This document shows positions 44,733 through 52,966 of a DNA stretch of 64,000 nt, piece after piece. The position numbers and the translations under genes are program-made. Under the pieces are notes generated by a model, which was not told where the DNA came from, did not search any database, and worked only from the letters and a program-made list of their open reading frames with translations. How positions within the stretch are numbered: position 1 is the first letter of the stretch; each line of letters opens with the position of its first letter. Where the stretch lies: contig NZ_JAALLS010000005.1 in the NCBI RefSeq assembly GCF_011059105.1, positions 87,938-151,937 on the forward strand, in the 5' to 3' direction. This DNA is from Fodinibius halophilus. GTDB taxonomy: Bacteria > Bacteroidota > Rhodothermia > Balneolales > Balneolaceae.

Positions 44733-45275
44733 ATGAAACGCACAATCTCACTACTTTCGGCTTTAGCTTTCGTTTTGGTATTTGTTGGAAGTGCTTTTGC
44801 ACAACCTACCCAAGCCGTTACTACCACAGCAAATGTTCAAGCTCAAATAAATATAACTAAGAACGCCGATGTTGATTTCGGTAGTATTCAGGCAACCTCC
44901 AACCCAGACTTGGTACCAAACGGTTCAAATACCGACGTTGGAGCGGGGGCAACTTTAGGTAAATTGTCTGTAACTTCTGCTAATACTTCTCAACAATTAG
45001 TTGTAAGTTGGAATCAGGCAACAGTTACTTTAGATGATGGTTCTTCAAATACTATTACTTATACTCCTGCTGTTACTGCAAATAGCAGCGATGATGCTAG
45101 TGCTTCCTCTACTGTTTCCAATGGTACGGCCAATTCTAATACAAGCACTAGTAGCAGTGGGGAACTTTACATTTACATTGGTGGTGATCTTGGTTCTTTA
45201 AGTGGCCAAACAGCTGGAACATATACAGCAGCAAATGGCTCAGGTAACTTGGTCTTTACTGTTAATTACCAATAA
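44733..45275 (+). CDS. Probable major pilin, DUF4402 family
   Basis: 180 residues. Clean signal peptide about 1-23 (GSAFAQ). Opening VDFGSIQATSNPDLVPNG, a Thr/Ser/Asn/Ala-rich core without cysteines, and the end LYIYIGGDLGSLSGQTAGTY plus VFTVNYQ. DUF4402 proteins are related in pattern to SCPU-type pilins used by alternative chaperone-usher systems. It is called the major pilin because it has its own upstream region, low-complexity composition and a strong terminator placed between it and the chaperone-usher genes, which would raise its level relative to them. Confidence 0.82.
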   Translation: MKRTISLLSALAFVLVFVGSAFAQPTQAVTTTANVQAQINITKNADVDFGSIQATSNPDLVPNGSNTDVGAGATLGKLSVTSANTSQQLVVSWNQATVTLDDGSSNTITYTPAVTANSSDDASASSTVSNGTANSNTSTSSSGELYIYIGGDLGSLSGQTAGTYTAANGSGNLVFTVNYQ

Positions 45276-45315
45276 GATTGTTTAATTACTTTCAAACATT
45301 CTTATTTATTCTTTT

Positions 45316-45353
45316 AAGGCTTCAAGTAAGTGCACACTTGAAGCCTTTTTTTT
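45316..45353 (+). terminator. Rho-independent terminator between pilin and chaperone
   Basis: Perfect 12-bp arms AAGGCTTCAAGT (45316-45327) and ACTTGAAGCCTT (45336-45347) around AAGTGCAC, followed by eight T. It lies 40 bp past the pilin stop and 57 bp before the chaperone start. Confidence 0.95.
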
Positions 45354-45410
45354 AGATGTTAACTTTATCTATATTATGAAAGACATTGCAGGAATCAACC
45401 TTACCATTTT

Positions 45411-46265
45411 ATGAATTCATTTATGCAAGATGTGCTACAAAAAAAGCTTATCGCTTTCATACTTCTTTTTTGTGGGTTAACATTTCAGTCTCATGCACAG
45501 GTTAGTATAGCACCAACATCGTTATACTTTTCCTCCCAGGAACGGTTTAGTTCCCTTACTGTAAGTAATGGAGGGCAACAAGCTCAAGAAATATCTATTT
45601 CAACTAAATTTGGGTATCCAGCAACTGTTAAAAAAGGAGTCTCAATTGTGAATGACTCTGTTCTTGCTGAAAAAAAATCGATGGGGGAATGGGTAAAAAT
45701 ATTTCCGAAAAACTTTACCTTACAGCCTCAACAGCGTCAAACGGTTCGTTTTGTGGTACGACCTCCCAAAAACCTTAGCCAAGGTGGTTACTGGACACGA
45801 GTACAAATTAAATCAAACGCTGTATCTCCTCCTATTGAATCAGTGGAAGAAGATCAAATTGGTGCTCAAATAAATATTGTATTAAACCAAGGTATTCCGG
45901 CCTATTATTTTACTTCGAACGCCCAAACGGGAATCAACGTAGATTCTATTGATTTTGAATATTTAGATGAACAAGCTGATACAGGTCAAGTTTTGATCAG
46001 TATGAAACAAACGGGGGATGCCCCCTTCATAGGATCTATCATTTTAAAGTTAGTTGATCAAAATGGTGATGCTGTTTATCAAAATTATTCAACTAATTCC
46101 GTTTATTCTTCATTAACACGGAGTTATAATATTGACCTTTCCGATATTGAACCCGGCAATTATACTATATCAGGCCGAATTATCTCTGAGAGACGTGACG
46201 TAAACCAAGAAAATTTATTACAAATAGAACCGGTTAACTTTGAAAAAAAGATAGTGATTGAGTGA
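45411..46265 (+). CDS. PapD-like periplasmic pilus chaperone
   Basis: 284 residues, signal peptide about 1-30 (ends QSHAQ). Domain 1 (about 31-150): VSIAPTSLYFSSQERFSSLT, WVKIFPKNFTLQPQQRQTVR (the chaperone-type strand before Arg) and GGYWTRVQIKSN. Domain 2 (about 160-284) has YLDEQADTGQVLISMKQTGD and DLSDIEPGNYTISGRII. Expected to cap pilin subunits and deliver them to the usher. A second in-frame ATG at 45423 is possible. The TGA stop overlaps the GTG start of the usher, so the two are coupled. Confidence 0.85.
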   Translation: MNSFMQDVLQKKLIAFILLFCGLTFQSHAQVSIAPTSLYFSSQERFSSLTVSNGGQQAQEISISTKFGYPATVKKGVSIVNDSVLAEKKSMGEWVKIFPKNFTLQPQQRQTVRFVVRPPKNLSQGGYWTRVQIKSNAVSPPIESVEEDQIGAQINIVLNQGIPAYYFTSNAQTGINVDSIDFEYLDEQADTGQVLISMKQTGDAPFIGSIILKLVDQNGDAVYQNYSTNSVYSSLTRSYNIDLSDIEPGNYTISGRIISERRDVNQENLLQIEPVNFEKKIVIE

Positions 46266-49200
46266 CACTGTGGCGCATTATAACAAAATTCATCGGTGGG
46301 GTAACAGCTATACTACTGTTTGCCATAGGTCCGCTGGCTCAAGCTCAAAATCAGGCCTCTGAAGCCACAGAGGTTTTTCTCTCTTTTCAATATGAAGGAG
46401 TCGTCAGTGTTTATGTTACAAGTTATTATAAAGATGGAGAATTCTTTCTGCCGGTTAATGAGTTATTTAATCAGCTGAAAATACAGCATGAGGTTAACCA
46501 GGGTGACCTCACAATATCCGGTAATTATTTAGGCAAAAAATCATATCTCTTAGATTTTAAAAATTTAGTTGCAAGCGCCGGTGGTACTGAAATACAGCTT
46601 CAGCAAGATGATTTTTTCATCAAAGAGATCGACTATTTTATACGACCGGAACTCTTTAAGAGGTTATTTGGCCTTTCCTTTGAGACCGACTTCAATAACC
46701 TTACGCTTGATCTCAAAACCAACGATAAGATGCCTGTCGTTGCACAGTACGAACGAGAACAGCAGCGTCAGCGGTTAAGTGATCAGGATCCTTTATATGA
46801 TCAGAGCTACTATCCCCTGCGCTATGGCCGTAACTATGCAGCCATAGACGGTTCTTTTTTGGATTATAACTTCTCAGGTGTATACACCAATAACTCACAG
46901 TTATTTACTTTCAGCAATGCTCTTGGAGCAGAACTGGCAGGTGGAGACATTCAGGGTAGTGTATTTGGGTCCCTGTCGGAACAACAAACGTCTTTTACGA
47001 CATCCAACCTACGTTGGCGTTATGTACAACGGAATAATAACCTTTTCAGCAGTGGTATACTTGGCCAGACCAATACAGAAGGGATCAGAGGCCGAGCTAT
47101 TACGGGTTTTAAAATATCAAATAAACCGGTTGAACCACGTCTGTTGTTCGATCGCTATATCATTGATGGGAACGTGCCTCCCCAATCAGAGGTAGAGCTG
47201 TACCTTAACAACAGACTCATAGACTTTCAGGAAGCTGACCAAACAGGGAACTACCGTTTTATTGTACCCTTGACATATGGAAGCACAAATTATTCACTTC
47301 GAATTTATACGCCGTCCGGTCAAACGGTTGAACGATCGAGCCGTATTCAAATCCCTTTTGATTTTGTCCCTAAGGGAAAAGTTGACTATGTACTTAGCGG
47401 CGGTCGGTTACAGAATAACCTTGTCGGTACAACTACACGGGGGTATACAGGAGCAGCATCAGTTTCTGCCGGTGTTTCAAACTGGCTTACTGCCCAAGTA
47501 TCCTCAGAATACCTCACTGCTTACCACACAGGTATGCCTGCCTTTACCGGTACCTTGAATGCACGATTATTTTCGAATTACCTGGTAAGTGCCAGTGCAA
47601 ATTCTGAAAACTTTTATCGTTTAACTTCAAGTGTCGTATACGGGAGTGGAGCCAGCTGGAATATCTCTTACAACTATAATCCGGGAAATAGCCAGCTATA
47701 TAATATCGGTGGTGGAAAGCATCAATTGCGAGCAAGCCTTTTTACCCCTTTTCAAATTGGTATTATTCCACTTAATATGAGATGGAGTACCAGCTATAGA
47801 GATAATAATTTTAACCGAATTTATCGGTACCGGGCCGACTTGAGCTCTCGTATTGGCCGTCTTAATATACGTGTGGGCTATCAAGATCAGCAATCCGGCG
47901 CTATCTCTTTTGCCCCCTCCTTTTCTTCCCAACTCACCAATTCTTACACCTATTCTATTGGTAGATCCCAGGATATCCCTAAACTATTGCGGGGTATGTT
48001 CATACGGGGACAGCTAACCTACCTGCCGGGAGTTGATCAGTTTGAAGAAGTTGAATTTCAGTTATCACGTGAACTCTTTCGCACTGGTCGTATTCAATTT
48101 ACGTATGGTCATAACTTCTTAGGAGACTTTAATTCGCTGAGTCTAAACCTGACCATTGATTTTAATAAAGTACGCAGTAATTCCACGACACGGTTTACCA
48201 ACGCAAACTATTCAGCTACACAAAATATACGTGGATCCATCGGCTATGACCCCGGCGCCGGGCAATTATTGTTAAATAACCGGCAACAAGTTGGCCAGTC
48301 GGCAGCTGCAGTACGCCTTTTTATAGACAGTAACAACGATGGTACCTATCAGGAAGATACTGACCAGGTAATTGATGAGCCGGCAGTACGCCTCAATAGA
48401 TCGGGCGGGCGTAACTTTGTAAAAAATGGAGTTAACTACGTTACACAGCTCCTTCCCTATTATCGATACGACCTGGAAATAAATAAAGGGGCCATAAGTA
48501 ACCCCTTGCTTGTCCCTGAAGTTGAAAATTTCTCCATTGTTACCGATCCCAACCAATATAAAACCATTAACATACCCTTTTATCAATCAGGGGTAATATC
48601 CGGCAATGTTGAACAACAAAAGGATACTGTTACCACTTCGTTAAGTGGAGTTAGATTATACCTGGAATCAAAAAAAGATCAATCCAATGGGCGCGACCCG
48701 TTTAGCAAAGAGATCCGTACTTTTTCTGACGGTTCCTTTTATGCCTATGAAATACCCCCGGGTAAATACAACCTCTACATCGATCCCAGCCAGCTCGACT
48801 TTCTAAATTCGGTGTCACGTCCCGATACCATGGAAATTAAGATAAAGGCATTGGCCCAGGGCGACTTTAAAGATGGTCTTAACTTCTTGGTCACTAAAGA
48901 GAAAAGTCGAGAAGAAACCCAAGAAGACACATTGATGAGCAAAAGGTCCAATAACCTGCCACAAGTTGATGGAACGCATAGCCTCAACAATCAAGAGCTG
49001 GAATACCAGATACAGTTAGCCAGTTTTGAAACGTTAGAAAAAGCAAAAAGAGTAGCATTGCAAGCAAGCCAACAGCTTGGAGGAGCATTTTGTGTAATTA
49101 AAAATTCTTCAACCAACTTATATGCGATTCGCAACACCTCTTTACTGACTCAAAACCAAGCTGTAGAAACGATTCTTTCTTATCATAAAAAGAATTACAA

Positions 49201-49981
49201 AAGCGCTGCTATTGTTGTTTTAAAGAATAAAAAGAGCTACTCCAATACTAACAATAGGCAAGAAGAATTTATACAAATTGGTGCATTTAATTCGCACAAA
49301 AAAGCAGAACAGTTCGCAGAGAAATCTTCACGAGATTTAAATAAAGAAACAGCCCTCACCTATCATCAAAAATCGAATCTCTATAAAGTCTATCTTAACG
49401 AGGGGTATCAAGATGGACAAGATTTGCGTGTACAGCTGGCAAGTATAAAAAATGGCGGTGGATTTAATGATGCCTATATCAATGAACGGGGTAATATCCA
49501 GATAGCTGCCTTTAACAAACAAACGAAGGCCAAAGCATATGCAGCAGCCATGTCACAAGTGCTCGAAGAAAATGTTTCGTATTACCACGATCAAGAGAAC
49601 AAGCACTTTAATGTCTACATCGATAAAGAATTTAAAAACATACGATCTAAGAGAGCACTTTTAAAACGTATTAAAAGTCAATCTTCTATATACAAAGATG
49701 CCTTTATTGCATCGATGAATAGTAAGAATATTGTTAATATCAGTAGTCAAGACCGAATGAGATTTACTTACCAGGTTTATATAAGAAATACACAGTCAAC
49801 TGGTAAATCATACCTGGCTTCTCTTATTGATTCTAACGAGAATATTGCTATTCAGTCTGATAACAATAATTTAATTATTTTTGATCAAGTATCATCATGG
49901 AGCCAAGCCCAGGAAATGCAACATAAGCTTTTAAAAAAAGATAAGGCTTGTCATCCGATCATTATTCTCATAGAAGAATAA
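46262..49981 (+). CDS. Outer-membrane usher fused to C-terminal SPOR-like repeats
   Basis: 1239 residues, GTG start. Signal peptide about 1-28 (ends LAQAQ). N-terminal domain (about 30-150) with FFLPVNELFNQL and LFGLSFETDFNNLTLDLKTN. Barrel about 170-690 with a plug-like insert at about 295-375 (EPRLLFDRYIIDGNVPPQSE, VELYLNNRLIDFQEADQTGN), in the order known for FimD-like ushers. Then SdrD_B-like AVRLFIDSNNDGTYQED, a regulatory-like domain with GSFYAYEIPPGKYNLYID, and from about 914 four SPOR-like repeats at about 915-980 (YQIQLASFETLEKA), 1001-1060 (FIQIGAFNSHKKAEQFA), 1077-1140 (IQIAAFNKQTKAKAY) and 1168-1237 (YQVYIRNTQSTG). SPOR modules bind denuded peptidoglycan. I know of no usher with this tail. 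Confidence 0.85.
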   Translation: MTLWRIITKFIGGVTAILLFAIGPLAQAQNQASEATEVFLSFQYEGVVSVYVTSYYKDGEFFLPVNELFNQLKIQHEVNQGDLTISGNYLGKKSYLLDFKNLVASAGGTEIQLQQDDFFIKEIDYFIRPELFKRLFGLSFETDFNNLTLDLKTNDKMPVVAQYEREQQRQRLSDQDPLYDQSYYPLRYGRNYAAIDGSFLDYNFSGVYTNNSQLFTFSNALGAELAGGDIQGSVFGSLSEQQTSFTTSNLRWRYVQRNNNLFSSGILGQTNTEGIRGRAITGFKISNKPVEPRLLFDRYIIDGNVPPQSEVELYLNNRLIDFQEADQTGNYRFIVPLTYGSTNYSLRIYTPSGQTVERSSRIQIPFDFVPKGKVDYVLSGGRLQNNLVGTTTRGYTGAASVSAGVSNWLTAQVSSEYLTAYHTGMPAFTGTLNARLFSNYLVSASANSENFYRLTSSVVYGSGASWNISYNYNPGNSQLYNIGGGKHQLRASLFTPFQIGIIPLNMRWSTSYRDNNFNRIYRYRADLSSRIGRLNIRVGYQDQQSGAISFAPSFSSQLTNSYTYSIGRSQDIPKLLRGMFIRGQLTYLPGVDQFEEVEFQLSRELFRTGRIQFTYGHNFLGDFNSLSLNLTIDFNKVRSNSTTRFTNANYSATQNIRGSIGYDPGAGQLLLNNRQQVGQSAAAVRLFIDSNNDGTYQEDTDQVIDEPAVRLNRSGGRNFVKNGVNYVTQLLPYYRYDLEINKGAISNPLLVPEVENFSIVTDPNQYKTINIPFYQSGVISGNVEQQKDTVTTSLSGVRLYLESKKDQSNGRDPFSKEIRTFSDGSFYAYEIPPGKYNLYIDPSQLDFLNSVSRPDTMEIKIKALAQGDFKDGLNFLVTKEKSREETQEDTLMSKRSNNLPQVDGTHSLNNQELEYQIQLASFETLEKAKRVALQASQQLGGAFCVIKNSSTNLYAIRNTSLLTQNQAVETILSYHKKNYKSAAIVVLKNKKSYSNTNNRQEEFIQIGAFNSHKKAEQFAEKSSRDLNKETALTYHQKSNLYKVYLNEGYQDGQDLRVQLASIKNGGGFNDAYINERGNIQIAAFNKQTKAKAYAAAMSQVLEENVSYYHDQENKHFNVYIDKEFKNIRSKRALLKRIKSQSSIYKDAFIASMNSKNIVNISSQDRMRFTYQVYIRNTQSTGKSYLASLIDSNENIAIQSDNNNLIIFDQVSSWSQAQEMQHKLLKKDKACHPIIILIEE

Positions 49982-50024
49982 ACAAATTACCGTTGGTATC
50001 AACCGATCTTTAACCGGTAGAACA

Positions 50025-50426
50025 TTATAAATATTCTATCGTAGTACTGATCTCTCCCTTATACATACCAGACTCTAACTCGCCCCGAGAGAACCCCAGA
50101 AGTGACAACTGAGATGTGTTTGAACCAGATTGTTTGATATTTTGAATGATATCCATTGAAATTTTATTGCCCTTCGAATTTTCCAAGGTAATAACTTCCG
50201 ATGTTTCAATAAGCGCTTTATCCTTATCCAGTCCTCTCAGTTTTAAAGATCCGACTTCGGAACCATATCTTTCTGATAGGGTTACTTTTTCTTTATTCAC
50301 CGTTTCTATACTGTTCCCTTTTACTACATTAACACTTACTCTCATTGTGGCTTTTGCAGCTTGTCCAAAAGAAATGCTAACTGTTGCTGCTAAGAATAAA
50401 GACAATATGAATAGACGCTTAAACAT
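50025..50426 (-). CDS. Small secreted pilin-like protein, convergent to the usher
   Basis: 133 residues, signal peptide about 1-21 (ends SISFGQ). Short mature part: VSVNVVKGNSIETVNKEKVT, LKLRGLDKDKALIETSEVIT and the end LSLLGFSRGELESGMYKGEI then TIEYL, which keeps the Gly-x-Tyr and final Tyr pattern of the pilin-like proteins on the other strand. The usual DFG-type opening is missing, so it may be a diverged or specialised subunit. Faces the usher across 43 bp. Its own promoter should lie in the AT-rich gap above 50426. Confidence 0.65.
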   Translation of the reverse strand: MFKRLFILSLFLAATVSISFGQAAKATMRVSVNVVKGNSIETVNKEKVTLSERYGSEVGSLKLRGLDKDKALIETSEVITLENSKGNKISMDIIQNIKQSGSNTSQLSLLGFSRGELESGMYKGEISTTIEYL

Positions 50427-50597
50427 GATGGGGACCTTTTTGTTTTTGTACTAACTCTGACAACAATATATTAAAAATTTCTAATATTAATAAATCTTAA
50501 TGTATATTAGTTGTTTCTAATGTTCAGTATGTGGTTCTATAAACCATAGGGCCTATTTTACAAATATTAGAATATAAGGGAGGGTGACTATTCCACA

Positions 50598-50630
50598 TAA
50601 AAAAGCCCCAAACCTAAAAGGTTTGGGGCT
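50598..50630 (-). terminator. Rho-independent terminator of the pdh operon
   Basis: Perfect 11-bp arms AGCCCCAAACC (50604-50614) and GGTTTGGGGCT (50620-50630) around TAAAA; on the minus strand it is followed by TTTTTA. It lies 25 bp past the pdhC stop. Confidence 0.95.
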
Positions 50631-50654
50631 CGAAAACGATCTATGGACTTGCTA

Positions 50655-51899
50655 TCAGAGAACCATACCCAATGGGTTTTCTAACATCCCCTTCAAGGTG
50701 TTCAAGAATTTAGCAGCACTTACCCCATCTACAATGCGATGATCGCTGGAAAGCGTTACTTTCATCCGTTTTCCGGGCACCACTTCCCCATCTTCTACCA
50801 CAGGAACTTCCCGAATGGCTCCAACGGCTAAAATACATGCGTTGGGGGGATTGATAATTGCAGTAAATTCTTCAATTCCGAACATCCCGAGGTTACTAAC
50901 GGTAAAGGTGCTGCCTTCCATCTCTTCGGGCTGTAAGCTGCGATCTTTGGCCCTCTCAATAAGGTCACGACCTTCGGCCGCTATCTGTTGTAACCCTTTT
51001 TGATCTGTGTTATCAATCACCGGAGTTACCAGTCCTTCATCGATACCCACGGCAACTGCAATATTCACATTACCGTGCTCAATGATTCTATCTTCCTGCC
51101 AAGAGCTGTTGATATCAGGATGCTGGCGAAGGGCCGTAGCACATGCTTTCACAACAATGTCGTTAAAGCTGATCTTTGTATCGCTGACCTCATTGATCTG
51201 CTTGCGAGCATCCCAAACGGGTTGCATATCAATATCAATGGTTTCGTAGAAGTGCGGACTGCTGAACTTACTTTCAGAAAGACGTCGCGCTATCGTTTTA
51301 CGCATTTGGCTAACACGGTGTTCAGTATCTTCCCGTGAAACAGTAGCTGCTGCAGCCGGTGCTCGTGAAGGTTCATACGATTCAATATCTCGTTTTATGA
51401 TACGTCCGTGCGGACCCGAACCTTTCACATTCGACAGGGAAATGCCCTGCTCTTCGGCCATTTTTCGTGCCAGAGGTGATGCCTTAATACGGCCATCATC
51501 GGCCTGACCATTATCATTATTGTCCAGCTCGTTAAATACAGGATCATATTCCTCATCATCCTTTTCGTCTGCCTTTGTTTCAACATCATCTGCAGTGCTG
51601 CTCTCATCAGCTGATCCCCCACCAGATTCTGCTTCTTCGAGAAGATCACTGATATCCTCATCTTCTTCTCCGATAATTGCCATAATATTACCGAGCGGAA
51701 CCGCATCTCCCTCATCAGCTAAAATCTTTAGGATAGTACCGGCATCAAATACCTCAACTTCCATTGTTGCCTTATCGGTTTCCACCTCAGCAATAATGTC
51801 ACCGGATTCTACGTCATCACCTTCTTCCACGTTCCACTTAGCAATAACGCCTTCTTCCATCGTATCGCTAAGTTTGGGCATTTCAACCTTAATTGCCAT
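50655..51899 (-). CDS. pdhC: Pyruvate dehydrogenase E2, dihydrolipoamide acetyltransferase
   Basis: 414 residues. Single lipoyl domain (about 1-80; the lipoyl Lys is residue 43 in ETDKATMEVEV), acidic linker, peripheral-subunit-binding domain (about 138-175: ASPLARKMAEEQGISLSNVK), then the catalytic domain (about 190-414) with NTDQKGLQQIAAEG and the active-site DHRIVDG (His about 387). Transfers the acetyl group to CoA. Other 2-oxoacid complexes have similar E2 proteins, but the pairing with E1 genes of the pyruvate type supports pyruvate. Third gene of pdhA-pdhB-pdhC; 30 bp after pdhB. Confidence 0.92.
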   Translation of the reverse strand: MAIKVEMPKLSDTMEEGVIAKWNVEEGDDVESGDIIAEVETDKATMEVEVFDAGTILKILADEGDAVPLGNIMAIIGEEDEDISDLLEEAESGGGSADESSTADDVETKADEKDDEEYDPVFNELDNNDNGQADDGRIKASPLARKMAEEQGISLSNVKGSGPHGRIIKRDIESYEPSRAPAAAATVSREDTEHRVSQMRKTIARRLSESKFSSPHFYETIDIDMQPVWDARKQINEVSDTKISFNDIVVKACATALRQHPDINSSWQEDRIIEHGNVNIAVAVGIDEGLVTPVIDNTDQKGLQQIAAEGRDLIERAKDRSLQPEEMEGSTFTVSNLGMFGIEEFTAIINPPNACILAVGAIREVPVVEDGEVVPGKRMKVTLSSDHRIVDGVSAAKFLNTLKGMLENPLGMVL

Positions 51900-51929
51900 A
51901 GTAACAGTTCTTAAATTTAATAGTTTGAA

Positions 51930-52913
51930 TTACTTGCGATAAGTAACAGTATTAATTGCATCGATAACCTGATCGGGGCTGGGAAGCCACTCATCAAATA
52001 GATTTTTTGCAAAAGGAGCATTGGTATCAGGCAGTGTTACCCGTTGCACCGGTGCATCCAGGTAATCAAAAGCTTCGCGCTGGATTAAATAGCCCACTTC
52101 TGCGGCCAACCCACCAAAAGGATGGGCCTCATCAACAATTACACAACGATTGGTCTTTTGGATTGACTTTACAATGGTTTCTATATCCAACGGCTTAACA
52201 GTACGCGGATCAATAATCTCTACATCCACTCCTTCTTTATCTAGCTGTTGGGCTGCTTGTTTGGCAACATGATACATTTTACCATGAGCTACAACCGTTA
52301 CATCACTGCCTTCGCGCTTTACTTTTGCTTTACCGATGGGGATTGTAAAATCATCCTCTTCCGGTACCTCGCCTTTTAAACCGTACATCTGCTCCGACTC
52401 CATAAAAAGGACCGGGTTATCATCTCGTATTGCAGATTTCAACAGTCCTTTGGCATCAGCCGGCTCGGAGGTATAAATAACTTTAAGTCCCGGGAAGTGT
52501 GCATACATTGCATCATACGAAACAGAGTGTGTTGCACTTAACTGCCCGGCAGAAGCATTTGGACCACGAAATACGATGGGTACATTTACTTGTCCGCCCG
52601 TCATATATTTGGCTTTCGAAGCGTGGTTAATAATCTGATCAGCAGCCAGTACCGCAAAGTTAAAGGTCATAAACTCCACAATGGGTCGCAGACCGTTCAT
52701 TGCAGCTCCTACCCCAATCCCCGCAAAACCAAGCTCCGAAATAGGAGTATCAATCATCCGCTTCGATCCATATTTATCGAGCAGACCTTCTGTCACCTTA
52801 TAAGCTCCGTCGTATTCAGCGACTTCTTCGCCCATTACAAAAATATCTTCATCCTGGGCCATCTCTTCATCAATTGCAGCCCGTATTGCTTCTCTGAATT
52901 GTAACTCAGCCAT
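51930..52913 (-). CDS. pdhB: Pyruvate dehydrogenase E1 beta
   Basis: 327 residues. MAELQFREAIRAAIDEEMAQ start, MGEEVAEYDGAYKVTEGLLD, the conserved DTPISELGFAGIGVGAAMNG, FRGPNASAGQLSATHS and C-terminal DEAHPFGGLAAEVGYLIQ. Together with pdhA forms the thiamine-diphosphate E1 that decarboxylates pyruvate. 53 bp downstream of pdhA on the minus strand. Confidence 0.95.
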   Translation of the reverse strand: MAELQFREAIRAAIDEEMAQDEDIFVMGEEVAEYDGAYKVTEGLLDKYGSKRMIDTPISELGFAGIGVGAAMNGLRPIVEFMTFNFAVLAADQIINHASKAKYMTGGQVNVPIVFRGPNASAGQLSATHSVSYDAMYAHFPGLKVIYTSEPADAKGLLKSAIRDDNPVLFMESEQMYGLKGEVPEEDDFTIPIGKAKVKREGSDVTVVAHGKMYHVAKQAAQQLDKEGVDVEIIDPRTVKPLDIETIVKSIQKTNRCVIVDEAHPFGGLAAEVGYLIQREAFDYLDAPVQRVTLPDTNAPFAKNLFDEWLPSPDQVIDAINTVTYRK

Positions 52914-52966
52914 TTCTATGTAATTATTTCAAAATTTGTCGATTCGTAGTTAATCAGCATTCAATC

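Noticed and set aside
49982..50024. Possible bidirectional terminator between usher and the convergent pilin-like gene
   Set aside because: Only weak 4-5 bp pairings were found in the 43-bp gap.
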